DNA of 64,000 nucleotides from NCBI GenBank assembly GCA_013214355.1, contig JABSSL010000032.1, positions 1 to 64,000 of the forward strand, read 5' to 3'. This document shows positions 52,795 to 61,881 of the stretch, piece by piece. Source of the stretch: Saprospiraceae bacterium (GTDB lineage Bacteria > Bacteroidota > Bacteroidia > Chitinophagales > Saprospiraceae). The translations under genes and the position numbers were made by a program. Below the pieces are notes generated by a model. It did not search any database and was not told the origin of the DNA. It saw only the letters and a program-made list of their open reading frames with translations. Numbering within the stretch: position 1 is the first letter of the stretch; each line of letters opens with the position of its first letter.

Positions 52795-55700
52795 ATGGAA
52801 ACCGTACAGTCAACAACAGAACTGGTAGAAATCAGCCAGGTAGAATTTGAGGGCGAAGCTTACTTCAAAATTGCTAATAGTGACGCCATGCGTCCTTTCT
52901 TCATGAGCCTTGTTAGTCATTCCAATCACTGGATGTTTATCTCCAGTAATGGCGGACTGACAGCGGGTCGGAAGAATTCGGAGAACCCACTGTTCCCTTA
53001 TTACACAGATGACAAGATTACCGAGTCGGCTGAAATTACCGGCAGCAAATCGATCTTCTGTGTGCACAAGGAAGGTAAGGCCTTGATTTGGGAGCCATTC
53101 TCCGAGCGATTCGAAGGTAGATACATGGTTCGGAGAAACCTGTACAAGAGTATCTATGGTAACAAGCTGCTTTTTGAAGAAGTGAATTTAGACCTAGAGC
53201 TGAGCTTTCGATATCAATGGTGTACTAGTGAAAAGTACGGTTTTGTCCGAAGATCCATCCTGACCAATATGTCTGGAGGAGAGGTGGTTGTGGAATTATT
53301 AGACGGTCTTCAGAATATCATGCCTTACGGCGTACCAAGTGATCTGCAAATGCGATCTAGTAACTTGGTAGATGCCTACAAGAAAAGTGAACTGGAAAAA
53401 GACTCGGGCTTAGGAATCTATAGCCTAAGTGCCATTATTGTTGATAAGGCCGAACCTAGTGAAGCCTTAAAGGCTAATATCGTCTGGTCGCTTGGTTTAG
53501 ATAATCCGAAATATCTTTTGTCCTCCCGACAACTAAAGAACTTCAGGAAAGGACTACCCTTACAAGAAGAAATTGATGTGCGTGCCGAAAAAGGGGCGTA
53601 TTTGTTGAATACCGAAGTCCAGCTTGCGGCCAACGCGGAAAAATCCTGGATGATTATCGCCGATGTAAATAAAAACCACTCAGCTTTAGCCAGAATATCG
53701 GAAACCATTGGTGGGGAAAAGGAATTGGAGAATTTGATTAAACAAGACATTGCGGCCTGCACCGAAAGCCTGATTGCACTCAATGCGGCTTCTGACGCTT
53801 TGCAGCTGACTGCAGACAAGTTTAGAGATGCTCGTCATTTCTCCAATGTGTTGTTCAATATCATGCGAGGAGGGATTTTCGATGACAATTATCAAATCGA
53901 AAAGCCCGATTTTGCGAGCTATTTGGAAAAGGCTAATCGTAATTCCTACGAGCAAGCCAAAGCCCAATTAGACAAGCTTCCTGACCTTTTCTCCTTTGCT
54001 ACGCTCCAAAGAATAGCCAGTCAAAGTCAAGATGATGACTTCAAGAGGCTTTCTTTGGAGTATATGCCTTTGAAGTTTAGTCGTCGGCATGGTGACCCCA
54101 GCCGTCCCTGGAATAAGTTTTCTATCAATACCCGAAGTGAACTGGACGGTTCGAAGATCTTAGACTATGAAGGCAATTGGCGCGATATTTTCCAGAACTG
54201 GGAGGCCTTAGCCTTAGCCTATCCTATGTTCATCGAGAGTATGTTCCAGAAGTTTCTCAATGCAACGACCTTCGATGGCTATAACCCTTATCGGGTGACT
54301 AAAGGTGGTTTTGATTGGGAAATCATCGAGCCGGATGATCCTTGGTCGTACATTGGTTATTGGGGAGATCACCAGATCATCTATCTGCTGAAATTCTTAG
54401 AGTTTTCAGAGAAGGTGTTCCCTGGCAAACTTGCTACCTACTTCTACAAGGATCTATTTGTCTACGCAAATGTGCCTTATCGAATCAAATCCTTTGAGGA
54501 AATCCTCAAAAACCCAAAGGACACCATTGATTTCGATCATGAGTTGGATCAACGTATACGCGAACGTAGAGATGCCATCGGGGCAGATGGCGCATTACTG
54601 TGCAATGCAGAGGGTGAAATCTTTCGGGCGAATTTCATTGAGAAGATCTTAGCTACACTACTCGCTAAGTTGTCTAACTATATCCCTGAAGGGGGTATTT
54701 GGATGAATACACAACGTCCAGAGTGGAATGATGCTAATAATGCCTTAGTAGGGAATGGCGTTTCGATGGTCACTTTGTATTACCTGCACCGTTTTCTACA
54801 ATTCTTTAAAGGCTTATTGAAGGAAGCTAAGCAGGAGGAATTCATGGTGGCGGAAGAACTCATGGAGTTCTTCGGAAAAATCCAATCCACCTTTGAGCAA
54901 AATAAGTCGATCCTTACAGGAGCGATCAATGATAAGGATCGAATGCAAGTATTGCGTGGAGTAGGGGAGGCAGGTTCTACTTACCGAGACAAGATTTACG
55001 ACCAAGGCTTCTCGGGTGTCAAGGCCCCGATGAAACTTGGCGCGTTACAATACTTCATTGATATCAGCATCGACTATCTTACACACGCCATCGATGCTAA
55101 CAAACGCTCCGACAACCTCTATCACGCCTACAACTTAATGACCGTAGAAAGTGATACGGAGACTTCCATATCATATTTGAGCGAAATGCTAGAAGGTCAA
55201 GTGGCGGTCTTGAGCGCGGGCCATCTTTCTGGGGAGGAGTCTCTCGCGGTGTTGGATGCCATGCGAGAAAGTAAGTTGTACCGTGCAGATCAACATAGCT
55301 ACCTGCTGTATCCTAACAAGGACCTACCGCGCTTCACCAAGAAAAATACTGTCCCGACAGCCGCTGTTGCTGATTGTGCACTTCTACAAAAGTTAGTGCA
55401 AGATGGCCAGGCTCAGATCATTGAACAAGACATTAAAGGGGAGTATCACTTTAATGGCAATTTTAGAAATGCTAATGATTTAGAGGCAGCTCTAGGTGAA
55501 CTTGCAGAAGGGCCTTACGCTGATCTTCTACAGCAGGATAAGCGCAAGATCCTCGATATTTTTGAGGATATGTTTGACCATAAAGCTTTTACCGGTAGAT
55601 CGGGGACCTTCTTCGGCTATGAGGGTTTAGGTTCTATCTATTGGCATATGGTTTCCAAGCTATTATTGGCGGTCCAAGAAAGTTACCTACGTGCTAGGAA

Positions 55701-56241
55701 AGAGGGGGCGACTCCCGCTACGCTAGATGCACTCGCTGCCCATTACCACGAGATTAACAAGGGTATTGGCGTACATAAAGCTCCAGCCGTTTATGGCGCA
55801 TTCCCAACTGATCCATATTCACATACTCCTGCCGGCAAGGGGGCTCAGCAACCCGGCATGACCGGACAGGTTAAAGAGGATATTCTTAGCCGATTTGGAG
55901 AACTAGGTGTATTTGTGAAAGGGGGGCAATTATCCTTTGATCCGACTCTCCTGCAGGAGGCAGAGTTCTTAGGAACACCCCAAATCTTCTCCTATTTGGA
56001 TGTCGAAGGCCAGGCACAAGAAGTTCAACTGCCCGCTGGGGCTCTAGCATTTACCTACTGTCAGGTGCCGGTTATCTATCAGCTAGCTGAATCAGAAAGC
56101 TTAGCGGTTACCTTTAAGGACGGCCGTTTGGAGAAATCAGAAACGCTTGCCCTTGACCCGGCAGCCAGCCAACAGCTTTTTGAAAGGACGGCCCAAATTG
56201 AGCAGATCGTCGTTCAGCTACAGAAAGCGAGAATGAGATAG
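52795..56241 (+). CDS. GH94-clan glucan phosphorylase, probably GH149 (beta-1,3-glucan phosphorylase)
   Basis: A 1148-aa protein without a signal peptide, hence cytoplasmic. It has the layout of the inverting phosphorylases: an N-terminal beta-sandwich (MSLVSHSNHWMFISSNGGLT, NPLFPYYTDD), a helical linker and an (alpha/alpha)6 barrel with the catalytic Asp646 in PEWNDANNALVGNG. The length (about 1150 aa against 800 for GH94) and the start with ISSNGGLTAGRKN fit GH149; GH161 is the main alternative. The reaction splits beta-1,3-gluco-oligosaccharides with phosphate to give glucose 1-phosphate, saving ATP. The surrounding GH16, GH17 and GH30 genes support a beta-1,3-glucan substrate. No truncation or frameshift is seen. 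Confidence 0.82.
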   Translation: METVQSTTELVEISQVEFEGEAYFKIANSDAMRPFFMSLVSHSNHWMFISSNGGLTAGRKNSENPLFPYYTDDKITESAEITGSKSIFCVHKEGKALIWEPFSERFEGRYMVRRNLYKSIYGNKLLFEEVNLDLELSFRYQWCTSEKYGFVRRSILTNMSGGEVVVELLDGLQNIMPYGVPSDLQMRSSNLVDAYKKSELEKDSGLGIYSLSAIIVDKAEPSEALKANIVWSLGLDNPKYLLSSRQLKNFRKGLPLQEEIDVRAEKGAYLLNTEVQLAANAEKSWMIIADVNKNHSALARISETIGGEKELENLIKQDIAACTESLIALNAASDALQLTADKFRDARHFSNVLFNIMRGGIFDDNYQIEKPDFASYLEKANRNSYEQAKAQLDKLPDLFSFATLQRIASQSQDDDFKRLSLEYMPLKFSRRHGDPSRPWNKFSINTRSELDGSKILDYEGNWRDIFQNWEALALAYPMFIESMFQKFLNATTFDGYNPYRVTKGGFDWEIIEPDDPWSYIGYWGDHQIIYLLKFLEFSEKVFPGKLATYFYKDLFVYANVPYRIKSFEEILKNPKDTIDFDHELDQRIRERRDAIGADGALLCNAEGEIFRANFIEKILATLLAKLSNYIPEGGIWMNTQRPEWNDANNALVGNGVSMVTLYYLHRFLQFFKGLLKEAKQEEFMVAEELMEFFGKIQSTFEQNKSILTGAINDKDRMQVLRGVGEAGSTYRDKIYDQGFSGVKAPMKLGALQYFIDISIDYLTHAIDANKRSDNLYHAYNLMTVESDTETSISYLSEMLEGQVAVLSAGHLSGEESLAVLDAMRESKLYRADQHSYLLYPNKDLPRFTKKNTVPTAAVADCALLQKLVQDGQAQIIEQDIKGEYHFNGNFRNANDLEAALGELAEGPYADLLQQDKRKILDIFEDMFDHKAFTGRSGTFFGYEGLGSIYWHMVSKLLLAVQESYLRARKEGATPATLDALAAHYHEINKGIGVHKAPAVYGAFPTDPYSHTPAGKGAQQPGMTGQVKEDILSRFGELGVFVKGGQLSFDPTLLQEAEFLGTPQIFSYLDVEGQAQEVQLPAGALAFTYCQVPVIYQLAESESLAVTFKDGRLEKSETLALDPAASQQLFERTAQIEQIVVQLQKARMR

Positions 56242-56274
56242 CATTAACCCGAAATTACCACTGTTAGGCTAGCC

Positions 56275-57621
56275 ATGATTCCTTACCTCGCTGTAAGGGG
56301 TTACACTCTAATAACTAGACAAAACGATAGAACCTTGAATCCTACAAAGCTCATAGCAATCCTTTTCGGTTTAACTCTATGTTTTTCTTGCAATCCCAAG
56401 GAGACACAGGAGGAAAACTCATCACCCATAACATCAACAGTCTTGGCTAAAGATATTCTAGGAAACCCTGAATATTTGGCGATCTCCTACGGAGGATACC
56501 GTCAAAATAGTAGAGATGTTCAACCCACCGTAGCGCAGTTGAAAGAGGATATGAAAATTCTCTCTGCCATGGGCATCAAGGTTCTACGAACTTATAATGT
56601 GGAGTTGCCGCATGCATCGAATGTCGTGGCTGCCATCGCTGAGCTAAAGAAGGAAGATCCTACTTTCGAAATGTATGTAATGCTGGGGGCTTGGATCGAC
56701 TGTAAAGGAGCATTTACGGATAATCCTGATCACAACGAGGAAGATGTCGAAGCCAATGCTGCCGAAATTCAGCGCGCTGTGGAATTAGCTAATCGCTACC
56801 CCGATATCATTAAAATTATTGCGGTGGGGAATGAGGCTATGGTTAAGTGGGCAGCCAGTTATTTTGTACAGCCAGGCGTGATATTGAGATGGGTGAATTA
56901 TTTGCAAGAGCTAAAACAAGCTGGAGATCTACCAGCGGATCTTTGGATCACAAGTTCTGACAACTTTGCTTCCTGGGGGGGAGGAGGTGAGGAATATCAT
57001 GTAGAAGACCTCACTGCTTTAATTAAGGCGGTTGATTTTGTTTCTCTACACACCTATCCAATGCACGATACGCACTACAATCCAGACTTCTGGGGTAATG
57101 CCCCCGATGAAGCGTCGAAGTCAGATAGTGCGAGAATTGCCGCAGCCATGGATCGGGCACTAGCCTATGCACAGACCCAATACCGAAATACAGCAGAATA
57201 CATTAGAAACCTTGGGGTTGATAAACCGATCCACATTGGAGAGACAGGTTGGGCTAGTTTTTCCAATGGGCACTATGGCAATGAAGGTTCCAAGGCTACA
57301 GATGAGTACAAGGAGGGCATCTATTATCACCTCCTACGTGACTGGACCAATAAAGAAGGGATATCCTGCTTTTACTTCGAGGCCTTTGACGAGAACTGGA
57401 AAGACGCTGGCAATCCAGGAGGCTCTGAGAACTATTTTGGACTATTTACCATCGACGGTAAAGCCAAATATGTTTTATGGGATCTAGTGGATCAAGGTAC
57501 TTTCGAAGGATTGGGCAGAGGAGGGCAACCGATCACTAAGACTTTCAATGGTGAACTATCGGAATTGCTTAAGGAGGTGGCTACTCCACCCGTGAAAGAA
57601 TCACTGACTGCTCAACAGTAA
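56275..57621 (+). CDS. GH17 beta-1,3-glucanase/transglycosylase lipoprotein
   Basis: A 448-aa GH17 enzyme. A lipoprotein signal is seen (LIAILFGLTLCFSCNP); the ATG at 56275 leaves 20 extra residues ahead of it, so the in-frame TTG at 56335 may be the true start. Catalytic residues fit acid/base Glu187 in IAVGNEAMVKW and nucleophile Glu323 in IHIGETGWAS. GH17 members hydrolyse beta-1,3-glucans or rearrange them by transglycosylation. The enzyme is about 130 residues longer than the two signal-less GH17 proteins downstream, mainly at both ends. It lies 33 bp after the phosphorylase and 95 bp before GH30 on the same strand. Confidence 0.9.
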   Translation: MIPYLAVRGYTLITRQNDRTLNPTKLIAILFGLTLCFSCNPKETQEENSSPITSTVLAKDILGNPEYLAISYGGYRQNSRDVQPTVAQLKEDMKILSAMGIKVLRTYNVELPHASNVVAAIAELKKEDPTFEMYVMLGAWIDCKGAFTDNPDHNEEDVEANAAEIQRAVELANRYPDIIKIIAVGNEAMVKWAASYFVQPGVILRWVNYLQELKQAGDLPADLWITSSDNFASWGGGGEEYHVEDLTALIKAVDFVSLHTYPMHDTHYNPDFWGNAPDEASKSDSARIAAAMDRALAYAQTQYRNTAEYIRNLGVDKPIHIGETGWASFSNGHYGNEGSKATDEYKEGIYYHLLRDWTNKEGISCFYFEAFDENWKDAGNPGGSENYFGLFTIDGKAKYVLWDLVDQGTFEGLGRGGQPITKTFNGELSELLKEVATPPVKESLTAQQ

Positions 57622-57716
57622 TTGAGCTTCCGACGGGCTGAAATCACTAAGCTATCCATAATTATGACCCCATAAAATCTGAACTATTTTACCCAGTGCA
57701 CTTAAAACACCTAAAA

Positions 57717-59192
57717 ATGAAATACCCTTATCTACTACTAGTGCTTATGCTTGCTGCCTGTAACACTGTCGAAGAATTAGATGTCGAGGTATATGAGACC
57801 TCAGCAGCTGGAAACCAGCTAACCGCATTGACTGAATTTTCTGAAGCTCAGGAGGCTACGGAAATCAAATTAAAGCCTGATGAATCATTTCAAACCATCA
57901 CGGGTTTTGGCGGTTCCTTTACCGAATCATCAGCCTATTTGCTAAATAAATTAGGAGCAGAAAATAGAGCCAAGATTTTGGAAGCCTACTTCGGGGAAAG
58001 TGGGGCCAAGTACTCCTTGACTAGAACACACATGAACTCCTGTGACTTTTCCGTTAGCAATTACTCCTACGCCCCGGTGGAGGGGGATGTGAAATTAGAT
58101 AGTTTCTCCATCGAAGAAGATCGAGATGATATCATCCCAATGATCAAAGAGGCAATGGCCGTTTCTAAGGATGGCTTCAAGATCCTTTCTTCTCCCTGGA
58201 CTGCTCCTCCGTGGATGAAAGACAATAAAGACTGGCGCGGTGGAAAATTACTGCCAGAGTACTATGAAACCTGGGCACTTTTCTTTTCCAAATACTTAGA
58301 TGCCTATAAAGCTGAGGGGATTGATATTTGGGGATTTACCGTTGAAAATGAGCCTCTGGGAAATGATAGCAACTGGGAGAGTATGCACTTCACTCCTGCT
58401 GAAATGACGCACTTTGTCCAACAATATTTGGGTCCTAAGCTAGAGGCTGATGGCCATAGTGTCAATATCTTAGGCTATGACCAAAACCGAGAACACCTGA
58501 AGGAATGGGTGGATGAAATGTACAAAGACGAGGGAACTTCTAAATATTATGATGGAACAGCGATACACTGGTACGCTAGTACTTTTGAAGTGTTCCCAGA
58601 AGAACTACAATATGCCCACCAGAAGGCCCCAAATAAATATTTGATCCAGTCAGAAGCTTGTGTGGATGCCCAAGTACCCGTGTGGCAGGATGATCAATGG
58701 TATTGGTCCAAGGAAGCTACGGATTGGGGTTGGGACTGGGCTCCAGAGGACCAAAAACATATGCACCCCAAGTATGTGCCGGTTTACCGCTATGCTCGCG
58801 ATATCATCGGTTGTCTAAACAATTGGGTAGACGGGTGGATCGATTGGAATATGGTACTGGATCGCCAGGGCGGCCCTAACTGGTTCAAGAACTGGTGTGT
58901 TGCGCCGGTCATTGTTGATCCGGATGCGGATCAAGTCTACTTCACGCCGCTTTACTACACCTTATCTCATTTCAGTCGATATATCCGACCTGGTGCTAAA
59001 AGAATTGGTTTTGAGCACACTGATGAGGATCTACTCGTAACTGCTGCCCAAAACCCTGATGGCTCCCTTGCCGTGGTATTGCTCAACCAAGGGAGTGAAG
59101 AAAAACAGATTTCTCTTTCTCTCGGCGAGAAAGTCAAAAATATCTCCATTGATGCCCAAGCCATACAAACGATTATAGTTCCCAATCAATAG
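57717..59192 (+). CDS. GH30 beta-glucosidase/beta-1,6-glucanase lipoprotein
   Basis: A 491-aa GH30 enzyme with a clear lipobox (MKYPYLLLVLMLAACNTV), which decides the start at 57717 over the in-frame GTG at 57696. The family start TITGFGGSFTESSAYLLNKL and SLTRTHMNSCDFSVSNYSY are present. The acid/base is Glu212 in FTVENEPLG and the nucleophile Glu313 in LIQSEACVD. A C-terminal beta domain (LLVTAAQNPDGSLAVVLLNQ) completes the family layout. GH30 members of laminarin loci remove beta-1,6-linked glucose branches, which would prepare the chain for phosphorolysis. The transporter gene starts 23 bp downstream. Confidence 0.93.
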   Translation: MKYPYLLLVLMLAACNTVEELDVEVYETSAAGNQLTALTEFSEAQEATEIKLKPDESFQTITGFGGSFTESSAYLLNKLGAENRAKILEAYFGESGAKYSLTRTHMNSCDFSVSNYSYAPVEGDVKLDSFSIEEDRDDIIPMIKEAMAVSKDGFKILSSPWTAPPWMKDNKDWRGGKLLPEYYETWALFFSKYLDAYKAEGIDIWGFTVENEPLGNDSNWESMHFTPAEMTHFVQQYLGPKLEADGHSVNILGYDQNREHLKEWVDEMYKDEGTSKYYDGTAIHWYASTFEVFPEELQYAHQKAPNKYLIQSEACVDAQVPVWQDDQWYWSKEATDWGWDWAPEDQKHMHPKYVPVYRYARDIIGCLNNWVDGWIDWNMVLDRQGGPNWFKNWCVAPVIVDPDADQVYFTPLYYTLSHFSRYIRPGAKRIGFEHTDEDLLVTAAQNPDGSLAVVLLNQGSEEKQISLSLGEKVKNISIDAQAIQTIIVPNQ

Positions 59193-59215
59193 TACCTTCA
59201 ACAAAACGCATTATC

Positions 59216-60646
59216 ATGAGTCAATACAAAACCGCAGCCAAGGATAGAGTACCCGTGGTGCAGAAGTTTGCCTTCGGCGCCGGACACCTCGTAAATAACC
59301 TGCTACCCGGAGCACTCGGTATTTTCATGTTCTTCTTGCTAACAGCTTTCGGAATGGACCCCTTTTTAGCAGGGCTTCTAGGAGGCTTACCCAGGATTTT
59401 CGATGCCTTGACGGATCCGATCATGGGTTTTATTTCAGACAATACGAAATCCAAATACGGACGAAGACGTCCCTATATATTTGTAGGAGCAATCCTTAGC
59501 GGGGTGTTTTTTGTGATTCTGTGGCAATTAGATGAAAACAATACGCAATCCTATAACTTCTGGTATTTTTTACTGTTTTCACTCGTTTATTTGATCGGGA
59601 ATACGATTTTTTCCACTCCTTTAATTGGACTGGGGTATGAAATGACCTCGGATTACAACGAGCGAACGCGTCTGATGGCCTTCTCCCAAACCATGGGCCA
59701 AATTGCTTGGATGATCGTTCCTTGGTTTTGGGTATTGATCGCTGACCCGGATCTATTTAATAATCAAGCAGAGGGGGTTCGGAAGCTCTCCGTGGTAGTT
59801 GGAGCGGTCTGTATTGCCCTAGGAGTACTACCAGCTATCTTTTGTAAAGGTATTGATGCCTCGGAGATGGCAAATCGGAAAGAAATTTCCTTTGCTACCT
59901 TATTTACCAATCTTGTAGATCTTTTTAAGGGGATCGTACAAGTGGCCAAGAATAAACCCTTTGTGAAACTGTGTGGCGCAACCTTCCTGGTCTTCAATGG
60001 CTTCCAAATGGTAGCTTCTTTTAGCTATTTCATCATCGTATTCTACATGTTTGATGGAGATTATGGGGCGGCAGGAAATTGGCCAGCATGGTTCTCTACC
60101 ATAAGTGCCTTTGCTACCGCCTTTTTGGTAATACCTATCATTTCCTGGATGTCTAATCGGATGGGAAAAAGAAAAGCATTTATCCTGTCCACAGCCATCT
60201 CCATCGTAGGTTATGTGTTGAAATGGTGGGGATTCAATCCAGATAACCCTTGGCTGCTTTTCATGCCACTTCCATTTATCGCCTTTGGAGTTGGTGGTCT
60301 ATTCACCTTGATGATGAGTATGACGGCCGATGTATGCGATTTAGATGAATTGGAGAATGGGATGCCACGCCGAGAGGGAACTTTTGGAGCTATCTATTGG
60401 TGGATGGTGAAATTGGGGCAAGCGCTTGCTCTAGTAATGGGCGGATTGGTCTTGAAGATTGTTGGTTTTGACCAGAATTCGCAATTGCAAACTGTCGAAA
60501 CATTGACCCGCCTGCGCTTGGCAGATATCATTGTTCCTGCCTTTACCGCAGGCCTAGCCATCTGGGTTATGTGGAGTTATGACCTGACCGAAGATAGAGC
60601 ACGTGAAATTCAAGAAACATTGGTGGAAAGAAGAGGTGAGCTTTAG
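59216..60646 (+). CDS. GPH-family (MelB-type) sugar:cation symporter
   Basis: A 476-aa inner-membrane transporter with about 12 spans. The GPH signature is clear near the N-terminus (FDALTDPIMGFISDN followed by YGRRRPY), and FSTPLIGLGYEMTSDYNERTRL is also typical of this family. It imports oligosaccharides with Na+ or H+. In this setting it most likely brings laminari-oligosaccharides to the cytosolic phosphorylase. It follows GH30 by 23 bp and precedes a GH17 gene, so it is inside the run of glucan genes. The substrate is inferred from neighbours. Confidence 0.92.
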   Translation: MSQYKTAAKDRVPVVQKFAFGAGHLVNNLLPGALGIFMFFLLTAFGMDPFLAGLLGGLPRIFDALTDPIMGFISDNTKSKYGRRRPYIFVGAILSGVFFVILWQLDENNTQSYNFWYFLLFSLVYLIGNTIFSTPLIGLGYEMTSDYNERTRLMAFSQTMGQIAWMIVPWFWVLIADPDLFNNQAEGVRKLSVVVGAVCIALGVLPAIFCKGIDASEMANRKEISFATLFTNLVDLFKGIVQVAKNKPFVKLCGATFLVFNGFQMVASFSYFIIVFYMFDGDYGAAGNWPAWFSTISAFATAFLVIPIISWMSNRMGKRKAFILSTAISIVGYVLKWWGFNPDNPWLLFMPLPFIAFGVGGLFTLMMSMTADVCDLDELENGMPRREGTFGAIYWWMVKLGQALALVMGGLVLKIVGFDQNSQLQTVETLTRLRLADIIVPAFTAGLAIWVMWSYDLTEDRAREIQETLVERRGEL

Positions 60647-60719
60647 GGCTTGTCTATTCTTCTGGCCACGAGAATAATCATACACTAAATCCTGTAGTCT
60701 TAGAATTAACAAAACTGAT

Positions 60720-61604
60720 ATGTCATTTAGGTACCGTAAATCATGGGACATCAAGGGCGTCGACCTTAATAGCAAATCGGCAGCAGAAATTGAGGCTCTT
60801 TTCAAAGGAGTATTGGAGGATGGTATGCATGGCCTATGCTTTAGTGCATATGTGGAAGGCCAAGAGCCAGGCTCAATTTTGACCGATGAACAAGTCCGCC
60901 GTCGTATGGGGATCATTGCACCTTATACCAGTTGGGTACGTTCTTTTTCCTGCATTGAAGGGAATGAATTGATACCAAAAATCGCCAAAGAATTTGGCAT
61001 TAAAACCTTAGTGGGAGCCTGGATTGGAGATGATCCAGAAAAGAACGAAGAGGAAATTGTTGCGCTAATTGATTTGGCCAAACAAGGAGTGATCGATATT
61101 GCGGCAGTCGGTAATGAGGTCATGTATCGTAAAGATGCCACGGAAGATGAACTGCTAAGCTATATCTATCGCGTGAAGGAGGCTTTACCAGATATCCCGG
61201 TGGGGTACGTAGATGCCTATTATGAATTCAGCCATCGCCCCCGCATTACCGAAGCTTGTGATGTGATTCTAGCAAATTGTTACCCTTATTGGGAAGAATG
61301 CCACATTGACTATAGCTTGTTACATGCCAAGCAGATGTATTATCAAGCATTAGCAGCCGGTCAGGGTAAGAAGGTAATCGTCACCGAAACGGGATGGCCA
61401 AGCCAGGGCACTGCCCTAGGTGATGCAGAGCCTTCCAGAAGCAATGCCCTACGTTACTTCTTGAACATGCAGCAATGGTCAGCGCAGGAAAATATCGAAA
61501 TGTTCTACTTCTCCTCCTTTGATGAAGCTTGGAAAGTGGGCGCAGAGGGAGATGTTGGTGCCTACTGGGGACTTTGGGACAAAGATGAACAACTTAAATT
61601 CTAA
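60720..61604 (+). CDS. GH17 enzyme without signal peptide (cytoplasmic), copy 2
   Basis: A 294-aa GH17 TIM-barrel protein that starts directly with MSFRYRKSWDIKGVDLNSKS and has no export signal. The acid/base fits Glu133 in AAVGNEVMYR and the nucleophile Glu223 in IVTETGWPS; the C-terminal YFSSFDEAWKVGAEG..YWGLWD is the usual family end. A cytoplasmic GH17 next to a phosphorylase and an importer suggests hydrolysis or transglycosylation of imported beta-1,3-gluco-oligosaccharides, for instance to resize them for phosphorolysis. It differs clearly from the lipoprotein copy and from copy 3, so the three are not recent duplicates. Confidence 0.88.
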   Translation: MSFRYRKSWDIKGVDLNSKSAAEIEALFKGVLEDGMHGLCFSAYVEGQEPGSILTDEQVRRRMGIIAPYTSWVRSFSCIEGNELIPKIAKEFGIKTLVGAWIGDDPEKNEEEIVALIDLAKQGVIDIAAVGNEVMYRKDATEDELLSYIYRVKEALPDIPVGYVDAYYEFSHRPRITEACDVILANCYPYWEECHIDYSLLHAKQMYYQALAAGQGKKVIVTETGWPSQGTALGDAEPSRSNALRYFLNMQQWSAQENIEMFYFSSFDEAWKVGAEGDVGAYWGLWDKDEQLKF

Positions 61605-61819
61605 TACTGTTTTACTAAGGTTAAATGCTTGGGTTGTGGAGCGATTCTTTTGCTTCATGACCCAATCTGCAATAAGGATATTGACGAACGGATCTAAACT
61701 TATTCCAGCTCATAGGAGTATAATAAGGTGAAATCAGTTCTCTCATTGAAAGATACCGTTCTCCGACAATTTTGTGGTCAGCGTTTTAGCTAGGAGAATT
61801 ACGCCCAACGGAAGTAAGA

Positions 61820-61833
61820 CTTTTAGCTAAAAG
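61820..61833. promoter_or_regulatory. 14-bp palindrome in the 277-bp gap before GH17 copy 3
   Basis: CTTTTAGCTAAAAG is a perfect palindrome 49 nt before the GH17 start. The rest of this gap (61605-61881) shows no gene and no clear terminator. It could be an operator; chance is also possible. Confidence 0.25.
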
Positions 61834-61881
61834 GGTGACTCCAAAACACAAAAATTGTCAGAGAACCAAAGATACAAGTAC

